From assembly GCF_002335525.1 (NCBI RefSeq), contig NZ_BDUF01000086.1:1-64000 (forward strand): 64,000 bases of DNA, in the 5' to 3' direction. Below are positions 1 through 7,347 of this stretch, in pieces. Position 1 is the first letter of the stretch; each line of letters opens with the position of its first letter. The position numbers and the translations under genes are program-made. This DNA comes from Effusibacillus lacus (GTDB lineage: Bacteria; Bacillota; Bacilli; Tumebacillales; Effusibacillaceae). The notes under the pieces were generated by a model that was not told the origin of the DNA, searched no databases, and was given only the letters and a program-made list of their open reading frames with translations.

Positions 1-9
1 TGGACGAGA

Positions 10-125
<116 letters not shown>

Positions 126-134
126 TTTTCACTT

Positions 135-209
135 TGGGGAGTCGCCAAGCGGTAAGGCAACGGACTTTGACTCCGTCATGCGAAGGTTCGATCCCTTCCT
201 CCCCAGCCA
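135..209 (+). tRNA. tRNA-Gln (TTG)
   Basis: A cloverleaf is visible with acceptor strands TGGGGAG and CTCCCCA, D-arm AGCCAAGCGGTAAGGC-type sequence, anticodon loop ACTTTGACT with anticodon TTG, and T-arm GGTTCGATCC. The 3' CCA is encoded. Its product is the substrate that GatCAB (36-39 kb in this window) would amidate if Gln-tRNA is made by the indirect route. Confidence 0.95.
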
Positions 210-263
210 TACTTTTCAACTTGATTCTTTAATCAGGATCGTGGTATTCTAAATAAGCAATTT

Positions 264-338
264 GCGGAAGTAGCTCAGCGGTAGAGCATCGCCTTGCCAA
301 GGCGAGGGCCGCGGGTTCGATCCCCGTCTTCCGCTCCA
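264..338 (+). tRNA. tRNA-Gly (GCC)
   Basis: Acceptor GCGGAAG pairs with CTTCCGC, the anticodon loop TTGCCAA gives anticodon GCC, the T-arm is GGGTTCGATCCCC, and CCA is encoded. The discriminator base is T, as usual for bacterial glycine tRNAs. Confidence 0.95.
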
Positions 339-358
339 ATTTTCCTGTCTATTCGGGG

Positions 359-442
359 CCCCCGCATAGCGTGACCCGGTGCTTGCACCGTGGCACGACT
401 TGTACCCTGTGGGTGCAAGTCGCTAAGTGCAACTTTATGGGG
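359..442 (+). other. structured spacer between tRNA genes
   Basis: This spacer is not a tRNA but is rich in secondary structure. One perfect hairpin has arms CGGTGC (377-382) and GCACCG (385-390). A second has 12-nt arms at 396-407 and 411-422 with one G.U pair and a TGT loop. A weaker outer helix can form between CCCC (360-363) and GGGG (439-442). Together they could fold as a three-way junction. It may be a processed spacer of the rRNA-tRNA transcript or a small repeat; no coding capacity is evident. Confidence 0.4.
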
Positions 443-446
443 TGTA

Positions 447-526
<80 letters not shown>

Positions 527-546
527 GCGAGTGTTGTATGAAATAT

Positions 547-623
547 CGGAGTTTAGCGCAGCTTGGTAGCGCGCCTCGCTTGGGACGAGGAGGTCGGGGG
601 TTCAAATCCCTCAACTCCGACCA
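547..623 (+). tRNA. tRNA-Pro (TGG)
   Basis: Acceptor CGGAGTT pairs with AACTCCG, the anticodon loop CTTGGGA gives TGG, the T-arm is GGGTTCAAATCCC and CCA is encoded. It is 77 nt long, matching other bacterial proline tRNAs. Confidence 0.95.
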
Positions 624-649
624 TTTCTTTCCCAATAAACTTTTCCATT

Positions 650-723
650 GCGGGCGTAGTTCAATGGTAGAACTCCAGCCTTCCAAGCTGGTCGCGTGGG
701 TTCGATTCCCATCGCCCGCTCCA
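650..723 (+). tRNA. tRNA-Gly (TCC)
   Basis: Acceptor GCGGGCG pairs with CGCCCGC, the anticodon loop CTTCCAA gives anticodon TCC, and the T-arm GGGTTCGATTCCC and encoded CCA are present. It is the last tRNA of the cluster and is followed 7 nt later by a terminator hairpin. Confidence 0.95.
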
Positions 724-730
724 CAGAAGA

Positions 731-754
731 AAGACCCCTGATGGGGTCTTTTTT
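731..754 (+). terminator. rho-independent terminator of the tRNA cluster
   Basis: AAGACCCC, a short loop and GGGGTCTT are followed by a run of T residues. It ends the 5S-tRNA transcription unit. Confidence 0.85.
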
Positions 755-872
755 GTTTCCCAATCCCACAAAAGCAGATTCAGATTCGAATAAATTTGAT
801 GTAAGCGGCAAAAACCTCAGGAGATTGTTGTTCTTGACCGGTTTAACTTGTTTCAACAGGTTCCGCAACCGT

Positions 873-899
873 TTGATTCAATTTGTCGTATGGTATAAT
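873..899 (+). promoter_or_regulatory. extended -10 promoter of the foldase gene
   Basis: A perfect TATAAT at 894-899 is preceded by TGG (an extended -10) and by TTGATT at 873-878, 15 bp upstream. The coding start lies 58 bp downstream of the -10 box. Confidence 0.55.
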
Positions 900-957
900 G
901 GACAAGTATTTTTAGATGGGATTTTGCAAAGGGTTTCGGTTTGAAAGGAGATATTCC

Positions 958-1866
958 ATGAAACAGTGGTGGTATACGGTAGGCGGAGCGGCTGTTGGTG
1001 CCGCATTGGTCGGAGCGATTTGGTTCTTTCGTGCTGACGGTACGGTTCTTGCGACTGTTGGGGATCAAAAGATTACGCAGCAACAATTGCAAACCGAACT
1101 TGAAAAACTGGGCGGCAGCAGAGTGTTGCTCCAACTGATAAATGAACAAGTGGTGGAGCAGGCCGCCAAGAAAAACAAGATTGTTGTTTCGGATCAGGAA
1201 ATCGAGCCCGAATTGGCAAGATTAAAAAAACAGTTTCCGTCAGAAGAACAATTCAAACAGTCATTGGAGATGGATGGAATCACGGTTGACCAATTAAAGG
1301 ATCAGATTCGGTCCCATATCCTTCTGGTAAAGCTGGCCAGCAAGGATGTGCAGATCACCGAAGAAGATTTGAAGAAACATTACGAGGAACATGGAAAGGA
1401 ATATGGTGAACAGGAGAAAGTAAAAGCCCGTCACATTCTGGTCGATACGGAAGAAGAGGCCAAAGCAATCCGGGATCGTCTGATCAAAGGGGAGGACTTT
1501 GCCAAATTGGCGAAAGAGAAATCCAAAGATCGGGTGTCTGCTGAAAAAGGCGGCGATTTGGGGTATTTTGAACAGGGTGTGATGGCACCCGAGTTTGATA
1601 AAGCGGCTTTCACATCCAAAGTGGGGGATCTGTCCGAACCGGTGAAAACCCAGTTTGGGTACCACATCATTCAGGTTGTGGAAAAGAAAGAGGCAAAAAT
1701 ACCTGCTTTTGAAGAAGTCCGATTTCAGATGGAACTGGGCGTGAGAAAGGAAAAGGGAATCCCAGCCGAACAATTGCTTCCCGAGCTTCATAAACAAGTC
1801 GACATTAAGATTTCTTCCGACCAATACAAAGATGTGCTCAATCAGCCATTGTTGCCTATTCAGTAG
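958..1866 (+). CDS. membrane-anchored PrsA-like peptidyl-prolyl isomerase
   Basis: The 302-residue product is an extracytoplasmic foldase that would help secreted proteins fold after Sec export. A hydrophobic segment at residues 5-24 anchors it; there is no lipobox cysteine, unlike the lipoprotein PrsA of Bacillus. A SurA_N-like helical region follows, then a parvulin domain at about 155-243 with ARHILV, GGDLGYF and FGYHIIQV. The ATG at 958 was chosen because GAAAGGAG lies 7 nt upstream. It stands alone with its own promoter. The family assignment is clear; specific client proteins are unknown. Confidence 0.88.
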   Translation: MKQWWYTVGGAAVGAALVGAIWFFRADGTVLATVGDQKITQQQLQTELEKLGGSRVLLQLINEQVVEQAAKKNKIVVSDQEIEPELARLKKQFPSEEQFKQSLEMDGITVDQLKDQIRSHILLVKLASKDVQITEEDLKKHYEEHGKEYGEQEKVKARHILVDTEEEAKAIRDRLIKGEDFAKLAKEKSKDRVSAEKGGDLGYFEQGVMAPEFDKAAFTSKVGDLSEPVKTQFGYHIIQVVEKKEAKIPAFEEVRFQMELGVRKEKGIPAEQLLPELHKQVDIKISSDQYKDVLNQPLLPIQ

Positions 1867-1967
1867 GGTGAGACCGATTTATAACCAAACGTAATATAGA
1901 ATTAAAATTAATTCATCTTGAACCTGGTCGAACCCTCGCGAAAATTAAGTGATATTTTATTAAATGT

Positions 1968-1995
1968 TTGACATAATAAATAAGATCTTTATAAT
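1968..1995 (+). promoter_or_regulatory. sigma-A promoter for the XRE-TPR regulator
   Basis: Perfect TTGACA at 1968-1973 and perfect TATAAT at 1990-1995 are separated by 16 bp, 36 bp ahead of the start codon. Confidence 0.8.
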
Positions 1996-2031
1996 GGAAA
2001 TAGGAAGCTTTTTTAACTGGGGGTTCGAAGA

Positions 2032-3324
2032 ATGAAGATGACTTTGGGACAGAAGATAAAGGAGCTGCGTATCCGGAAAGGATTCACACAAAGTGAGTTA
2101 AGCGAAGGGCTTGTCACTCCCAGCATGATTAGTCAGATTGAATCTGACAAGGCGAATCCTTCCCATCAATTGTTGACTCAGATTGCGGAAAAGTTGGAAA
2201 CGCCGATTGAATATTTCCTGACCGACGTGGAATCCCAGTTGGAAAAGATCAGTGCGTACAAACTCGCTCATGCGGTAATGCAAAAAGGGGATTACGAGGA
2301 AGCGATCACTTTGCTTTCCCAGATGGATGACGCACCCTCGACGCAAATTTCCGTCTTGGATATTCAATATGACCTTGCCTATTGTTACATGAGGATCGGG
2401 GAATTGGGAAAAGCTACTCAACTGTTTGAGGGGTGCCTGGATGCAGCCATTGTCAGCAAGGACCTGCTGCAAATGGTTCGGATCATGAACCAGTTGGGCT
2501 CCATTGCCATTGCCCAAAAGAATTACCCAATTGCCCTTCATTACCTGAAAAAAGCATATGACCTGGTCAAGAAAGAGATGGATTCCGATCCGTTCCTCAT
2601 TGGGGATATTGCCTACCAATTGGGAAAAATACACAGTCAGGCTGCTGAGTGGGATCTGGCAAAGGAGTATTTTGAAGAGGCGTCCGCGGTCATGAAGGAT
2701 TCTCATGATATCCGGCGAATTGCGGATGTATATCTGGAGCTGGCAAGAACCTATCGCGAGAGCGGGAACTTTGAACAGTCCCTGCATTATGCCCAATCCG
2801 CTTCCGGATTGTACCAGGCACTTGATGCGTTGCAAATAATCATTGAAGCCGAAGCCCAGACAGGAATAGTTCTTGGCGAAACGGGTGCCACCGATGCCGG
2901 CATCGAGGTTCTGGACCGCTGCATGACAATGTATGAGAATTACGGTTTCAAGAACAAAACCGGTTCTGTCCATGCGGCACTTGCCCGCGTTCTGTTTCAG
3001 GACAAGGAGTTTGAGAAAGCGATCCATCATTGTCAGAAAGCGCTTGAGTATACTGAGCCGGGCGATCTTGACAATGTAAGCATCTACCGGATGCTGGCAA
3101 CAATTGAATTGGAGAGGGACAACTATCAGCAGGCTCTTCAGTGGATTGACAAAGCTGCGAAAATCGCTGAGAAGAATGGGGCGTCAGCGGAACTTGTCAA
3201 AGTGTTTGCCGTATACGGGGATATCTTCAAGAAGCAGGGCAAGTACAAAGAAGCGATGGAGTCGCTTGAAAAGATGAACAAAGCAATGGTTGAAGACCTG
3301 CGGGACCGCAAAGTGATGGTATAA
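2032..3324 (+). CDS. XRE-family HTH regulator with tetratricopeptide repeats
   Basis: The 430-residue protein starts with a Cro/CI-type helix-turn-helix (about residues 8-62, with the typical GFTQSELSE and ISQIES turns). The rest is a chain of TPR-like helical pairs (about 75-425) rich in A-x-x-x-Y-Y-A-x-x signatures. This arrangement is shared by RRNPP-type quorum regulators (PlcR, Rap, NprR) and by peptide-independent TPR regulators. No small exported peptide gene is evident just downstream, where a convergent gene begins 3 nt after the stop. The ligand and targets cannot be read from sequence. Confidence 0.85.
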   Translation: MKMTLGQKIKELRIRKGFTQSELSEGLVTPSMISQIESDKANPSHQLLTQIAEKLETPIEYFLTDVESQLEKISAYKLAHAVMQKGDYEEAITLLSQMDDAPSTQISVLDIQYDLAYCYMRIGELGKATQLFEGCLDAAIVSKDLLQMVRIMNQLGSIAIAQKNYPIALHYLKKAYDLVKKEMDSDPFLIGDIAYQLGKIHSQAAEWDLAKEYFEEASAVMKDSHDIRRIADVYLELARTYRESGNFEQSLHYAQSASGLYQALDALQIIIEAEAQTGIVLGETGATDAGIEVLDRCMTMYENYGFKNKTGSVHAALARVLFQDKEFEKAIHHCQKALEYTEPGDLDNVSIYRMLATIELERDNYQQALQWIDKAAKIAEKNGASAELVKVFAVYGDIFKKQGKYKEAMESLEKMNKAMVEDLRDRKVMV

Positions 3325-3327
3325 ATG

Positions 3328-3765
3328 TTACGCACCCAGGGAAGTGGCCTGTTCCTCCGAACGCCGCTTCCTTTCTTTTTGCAAAAGATCCTGTTTGATG
3401 CTGTTGGCCAATTTTCTGATGATCCAGCCAGCCAGGACCAAACCTGTTCCCAAAATGGACAGAACGAGTGCGTTCAGGAGCCGGAATTGCCAATCCTCCG
3501 CAGGCAAGAAAAAAGTGGTGCAAAGCAGAAAGACGGTCAAGAAAGAACCTGCGCTCATCGAGTACCATTTCCACTTGGGCTGAAACACGATACCAAAAGC
3601 AACCAGCCAGGCAGGTGAGAACAAAAAAAAGAAAACGGCCAGATAGAAGGAGAACAGGTTCAGAATCATAACCCATCCCACCATCGCATTCGACAAAATT
3701 ACAAGTGAGCTTACCAAGGCGACCATCACCGTTTCCGAAATAAACTTCAGAACCGCTTTCTTCAT
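3328..3765 (-). CDS. small integral membrane protein of unknown function
   Basis: The 145-residue product has about four strongly hydrophobic segments and a basic C-terminal tail (RKLANSIKQDLLQKERKRR). The ATG at 3765 is preceded by GGGGAGGATAGG, a strong ribosome site, so it is preferred over an upstream in-frame start. The gene converges on the XRE-TPR gene with only 3 bp between stop codons. No family was recognised. Confidence 0.65.
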   Translation of the reverse strand: MKKAVLKFISETVMVALVSSLVILSNAMVGWVMILNLFSFYLAVFFFLFSPAWLVAFGIVFQPKWKWYSMSAGSFLTVFLLCTTFFLPAEDWQFRLLNALVLSILGTGLVLAGWIIRKLANSIKQDLLQKERKRRSEEQATSLGA

Positions 3766-3886
3766 CCCTATCCTCCCCACGGGTTTCCTATACATAAGTA
3801 TGGGAAATTTATGGGAATATTAATCCTTTTTGGGGAAGTTCAACCGATTCAAACAATTTGTCTTTCTTTTCTTGCTTTCTATTGTC

Positions 3887-3895
3887 TGATACAAT
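3887..3895 (+). promoter_or_regulatory. extended -10 element upstream of yerC-pcrB
   Basis: TGA followed by TACAAT fits an extended -10 box, 45 bp ahead of the chosen yerC start; no good -35 hexamer is present. Confidence 0.4.
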
Positions 3896-3939
3896 GGTAA
3901 AGCATTCAAGTTTGAAAGGGTTTCATGGGAGGAATCGGG

Positions 3940-4233
3940 ATGCAACTGAATAAGCTTCGTGGTGACAAGACTTTGGAACAATTGTTTGAAGCCGTTCTGG
4001 CGCTGCAAACAGTTGAAGAATGCTACCAATTCTTTGATGATCTGGCCACTGTCAATGAGATACAATCCCTGGCACAACGTTTGGAAGTGGCCCGCATGCT
4101 GCGGAAAGGGCATACCTACAGCCAAATTGAAGCGGAGACGGGGGCCAGTACCGCAACCATCAGCCGTGTAAAACGATGTCTTAATTATGGCACGGACGGG
4201 TACACCTTGATCCTGGACCGACTGAATAAATGA
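3940..4233 (+). CDS. yerC: YerC/YecD family TrpR-like DNA-binding protein
   Basis: The 97-residue protein matches the YerC family, a TrpR-superfamily helix-turn-helix with conserved ATVNEIQSLAQRLEVA and ETGASTATISRVKRCL segments. The ATG at 3940 is chosen over 3925 because GGGAGG sits 7 nt before it. The stop overlaps the pcrB start as ATGA, so translation is probably coupled. In Bacillus subtilis yerC also lies near pcrB-pcrA-ligA. Its regulatory target is not evident here. Confidence 0.88.
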   Translation: MQLNKLRGDKTLEQLFEAVLALQTVEECYQFFDDLATVNEIQSLAQRLEVARMLRKGHTYSQIEAETGASTATISRVKRCLNYGTDGYTLILDRLNK

Positions 4234-4943
4234 GCGCACTGCAACATCCCTGGAGTACCTGGCGGCATGTGGTCAAACTGGATCCGGACAAGGAAATCGG
4301 AAATGATGAGCTGATTGAGTTGGGGCGTTCCGGAACGGATGCAGTGCTGGTCGGTGGCACACAGGGGATCACATATGAAAAATCGTTTCTGTTAATCAAG
4401 CGACTCCACCAGTTTGCACCTGACCTATGCGTATGGCAGGAAATATCCGATCAACACGCGGTAGTCCAGGAGGTTGACGGCTTTGCCATTCCGGTCGTAC
4501 TGAATGCGGGATCTGCTGAATGGATCATCGGGCGCCATATCGATGCATTGGAGCGATTCGGGTCCATGGTCCCATGGCAGCGGGTGGTCCCGGAAGGATA
4601 TGTGATTCTGAATCCGGAGGCAGCAGCGGCCCGGTTAACCGGTGCTTTATGTTCCTTGTCACCGGCGAAGGTAATCGCCTACGTGATGGCAGCTGAAAGG
4701 ATTCTGGGAATGAGCACCATCTATCTGGAGTATAGCGGTATCTATGGGGACCCAAAGCTGATACGACAGGTGCGGCAGATCAGCGGTGCCCACCTCGTGT
4801 ACGGCGGCGGGATCGATTCGGTGGAAAAGGCCGTTGAAATGGCGGAGATAGTGGATACGATCGTGGTTGGAAACGCAATCTACGACAAAGGAATTGACCT
4901 TGTAAGGGAAACTGTGCTTGCAGTACGAAGCCTAGACTTGTAA
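4230..4943 (+). CDS. pcrB: heptaprenylglyceryl phosphate synthase PcrB
   Basis: PcrB joins sn-glycerol-1-phosphate to heptaprenyl diphosphate, giving archaeal-type ether lipids in Firmicutes. The 237-residue TIM-barrel protein shows the family landmarks KLDPDKE, VGGTQGITYE, YLEYSGIYG and YGGGIDS. The start codon overlaps the yerC stop. In most bacilli pcrB directly precedes pcrA; here rseP (opposite strand) and an HD gene lie between them. A tetraprenyl-beta-curcumene synthase homologue at 54 kb would draw on the same heptaprenyl diphosphate pool. Confidence 0.92.
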   Translation: MSALQHPWSTWRHVVKLDPDKEIGNDELIELGRSGTDAVLVGGTQGITYEKSFLLIKRLHQFAPDLCVWQEISDQHAVVQEVDGFAIPVVLNAGSAEWIIGRHIDALERFGSMVPWQRVVPEGYVILNPEAAAARLTGALCSLSPAKVIAYVMAAERILGMSTIYLEYSGIYGDPKLIRQVRQISGAHLVYGGGIDSVEKAVEMAEIVDTIVVGNAIYDKGIDLVRETVLAVRSLDL

Positions 4944-4980
4944 ATCAAAACCCCGACATACGGTGGTATCTTGCACCTGC

Positions 4981-5002
4981 ACCCCGTCATGACGGGGTTT
5001 TT
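4981..5002. terminator. bidirectional terminator between pcrB and rseP
   Basis: ACCCCGTC and GACGGGGT form a hairpin followed by TTTTT on the plus strand. It sits between two convergent genes. Confidence 0.75.
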
Positions 5003-5115
5003 GCTTGAGACGGAGTATTGGTATGCAATCGGTGGCTGGAATGCAAAAGTAAAACGGCCCACAACGACGGATGGTTCGCCATGGACCGTTACGCGGTCAA
5101 CAAGTTATTGTTTCC

Positions 5116-6159
5116 TTATTGTGAAATTAATTTGAACACGTCTTGGAAAGTGACAATCACCATCAGGCCCAACAGGAACAGAATCCCAATCAGATTGATG
5201 GAAGCTTCTTTCTCCAAAGGAATTCTCTTTCCGCCACGAAGTCCCTCGAGGATCAGGAACATCAATCTTCCTCCGTCCAGACCGGGGATCGGCACAAGGT
5301 TCAAGACAGCCAGGTTGACTGACAACAGGGCCATGATATACAGATAGTTGGGGAGGCCTGCTTCCGAAGCTTTACCGGTAATCTGAATGATGCCTACAGG
5401 CCCGGCCATATCCTTGAAAGCAAACTGTCCGGTAATCAATTTCCCAAAGCCGTCAACCGTCAGATAGGTCAGAAAGCCTGTATGTTTGACCGCTTCGATG
5501 GTATTGGGAACAACGCCGCCAAATTGCTGGTAAACCGGGGTTCCACCGATGCTGATTCCTACCATGGGAGGCTTGTTCCCTTCCCGGACGGGAGTCAGCT
5601 GCAGATCCACCGTATTGGAATCGCGAAGTACTTGAAGGGAGACCAGCTTTCCTTCATTGGCCTGAATTTCTTTGGTAAAGTCTTCTTGGGTAACGATTTT
5701 CTTGCCGTTAATCGTGAGCAGGACGTCATTCTCACGCAGACCGGCTTTCTCTGCCGGTGAGCCACTGACCACCCCTGCCACGTAAACATTCTTGATCTTG
5801 TCGGTAGGCAGCCCGTAGAAATTGATCAGCAGGGCCAAGATGGCAATGGCACCGAGAAAGTTCATGATCACACCGGCGACAATTACCAGCATCCTGGCAG
5901 CAAGCGGCCGGTTATTGAAGTTATCCGGAGCGCTGGCCGCTTCCGGATTATCCTCGCCAAGCATTTTTACGTATCCGCCGATCGGGATCCAGTTCAGCCG
6001 GTAAAGGGTTTGTCCCCGTCTGAACTTGACCAGCGGACTTCCGAACCCTACTGCGAATTCTTCAACTCTGACTCCTGTGGCCCGCGCTGCCCAGAAATGT
6101 CCCAACTCATGAATGAAAATCAGGATCCCCAGGGCAAGCAACGCCATAAGTATATTCAT
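5116..6159 (-). CDS. rseP: site-2 intramembrane zinc metalloprotease RseP/RasP
   Basis: The 347-residue membrane protease cuts anti-sigma factors and leftover signal peptides within the bilayer. HELGH at residues 17-21 gives the zinc ligands and catalytic Glu, and NLVPIPGLDGG near residue 288 supplies the third ligand. A single PDZ domain (about 125-200) lies between, with several membrane segments around it. It is shorter than the 420-residue B. subtilis RasP but inside the family range. AAGGAG precedes the start. The dxr-rseP-proS neighbourhood common in Firmicutes is absent; it is flanked by pcrB and an HD gene. Confidence 0.92.
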   Translation of the reverse strand: MNILMALLALGILIFIHELGHFWAARATGVRVEEFAVGFGSPLVKFRRGQTLYRLNWIPIGGYVKMLGEDNPEAASAPDNFNNRPLAARMLVIVAGVIMNFLGAIAILALLINFYGLPTDKIKNVYVAGVVSGSPAEKAGLRENDVLLTINGKKIVTQEDFTKEIQANEGKLVSLQVLRDSNTVDLQLTPVREGNKPPMVGISIGGTPVYQQFGGVVPNTIEAVKHTGFLTYLTVDGFGKLITGQFAFKDMAGPVGIIQITGKASEAGLPNYLYIMALLSVNLAVLNLVPIPGLDGGRLMFLILEGLRGGKRIPLEKEASINLIGILFLLGLMVIVTFQDVFKLISQ

Positions 6160-6287
6160 TGGTTTGACTTCACTCCTTATCGAGTCTAGGGTGGACTCCG
6201 TTGATTCAATCTATGCACCATGCAAGATGGACATTCTGGCAAGAATTATATACGGTTAATAGTATACCATATGAGGGGGTGAGATGT

Positions 6288-7238
6288 ATGGCTGCTGTCA
6301 CACTGCGAATAGTGCCTTGCAGCAACAGACAAGAAATGGACAAAATCGTGGAAGCGGTAAAGGCACGGTTGGCGGCAGGAGAGCGGGTGGAGCTTGAGAC
6401 CTGCTTGCATACTCCGAAATTGAGATCCCCTGTATACCAAACAGCAAGAAATTACGGCGGCATAATCAAAGTGGTTCTTCAGTTGGGTGAAATTGACCGT
6501 AAGTTGAAAATCCCCACTTATGCGGAAGATGTGGATCAGATTGAGGTCTCGGGCAACACGGTTGTTGACGAGGATGCAGCAGAATTCTTCCGTCGACACG
6601 AAAAGAACCTGATCAATGACCCGGTGAAGGTATTCAGGGACTTGCAGCAAAGCGGTCACCTGCTTCGCTATATACCGGAATACAAAGGGGCTATCGGTCT
6701 TGACCAGCACAGTCCCTATCACACGTACAGTGTTTTCGATCATATAATGGAAGCCACCGCCTATGTGGCGGGCACAAACCTGAAAATGGTCTGGTCCGTG
6801 CTGCTGCATGACATCGGCAAAGGGTATCCAGGCATCAAGCAATTCCTTGGCGTTGTAGTTGAACCATATGCATCCTATTCGAAAAAAGACCGTGTGGTGA
6901 TTGAGAATGGCGAGCGGATCCGCGAAGGACTTGATTCGGGAGAATCCTACAGGGTAAACGGGGAGGCAATCCCCAAGCAGTATATCAGGACCGATCTCGT
7001 AGGACATTTCTACGACCATGAGAATGTAGGCGCACAGCTGGCGTTGCGAATACTCCCAAGAATCGGCTATACAACGGAGTTTGCCCATGAGGTCGCCGCA
7101 CTTGTCCAACTGCACATGACGATGCCGCGGGATATGGACACGATCGCACCCAACGTGTTAAAAAAATGGTATGCCAAAGTGGGGCGGTATGCGTCCGATT
7201 TGATGATGATCCGGATGGCGGATGACAAAGGAAAATAA
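6288..7238 (+). CDS. HD-domain protein, probable metal-dependent phosphohydrolase
   Basis: The 316-residue protein has an HD domain in its middle to C-terminal part (HTYSVFDHIM, LLHDIGKG, then H at DLVGHFYDHENVG), a set of residues that binds metal and hydrolyses phosphoesters. The first 100 residues lack a recognised domain and have no visible nucleotidyltransferase motif. The arrangement of the HD motifs resembles the HD region of bacterial tRNA nucleotidyltransferases. The ATG at 6288 is chosen for its GAGGGGGTG ribosome site; an earlier in-frame ATG lacks one. Substrate unknown. Confidence 0.72.
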   Translation: MAAVTLRIVPCSNRQEMDKIVEAVKARLAAGERVELETCLHTPKLRSPVYQTARNYGGIIKVVLQLGEIDRKLKIPTYAEDVDQIEVSGNTVVDEDAAEFFRRHEKNLINDPVKVFRDLQQSGHLLRYIPEYKGAIGLDQHSPYHTYSVFDHIMEATAYVAGTNLKMVWSVLLHDIGKGYPGIKQFLGVVVEPYASYSKKDRVVIENGERIREGLDSGESYRVNGEAIPKQYIRTDLVGHFYDHENVGAQLALRILPRIGYTTEFAHEVAALVQLHMTMPRDMDTIAPNVLKKWYAKVGRYASDLMMIRMADDKGK

Positions 7239-7240
7239 AT

Positions 7241-7272
7241 GGGGTTCCCGGGCAGGACTGGGACCTTTTTTT
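7241..7272 (+). terminator. probable terminator after the HD gene
   Basis: GGTTCCC and GGGACC can pair around a 10-nt loop with a one-base bulge, followed by seven T residues. Confidence 0.55.
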
Positions 7273-7285
7273 GTTGAACTAATAA

Positions 7286-7319
7286 TGCTACAATGAAATG
7301 TAACGCGAACGTTTGTTTG
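7286..7319 (+). promoter_or_regulatory. extended -10 promoter with LexA-like box for pcrA
   Basis: TGC plus TACAAT (7286-7294) gives an extended -10. Just downstream, at 7306-7319, is CGAAC-N4-GTTTG, one base away from the Gram-positive SOS box CGAAC-N4-GTTCG. Its position at the expected transcription start would allow LexA repression of pcrA-ligA. Confidence 0.55.
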
Positions 7320-7347
7320 TGTCAATATAGATACAGGCGGTGGAGAA

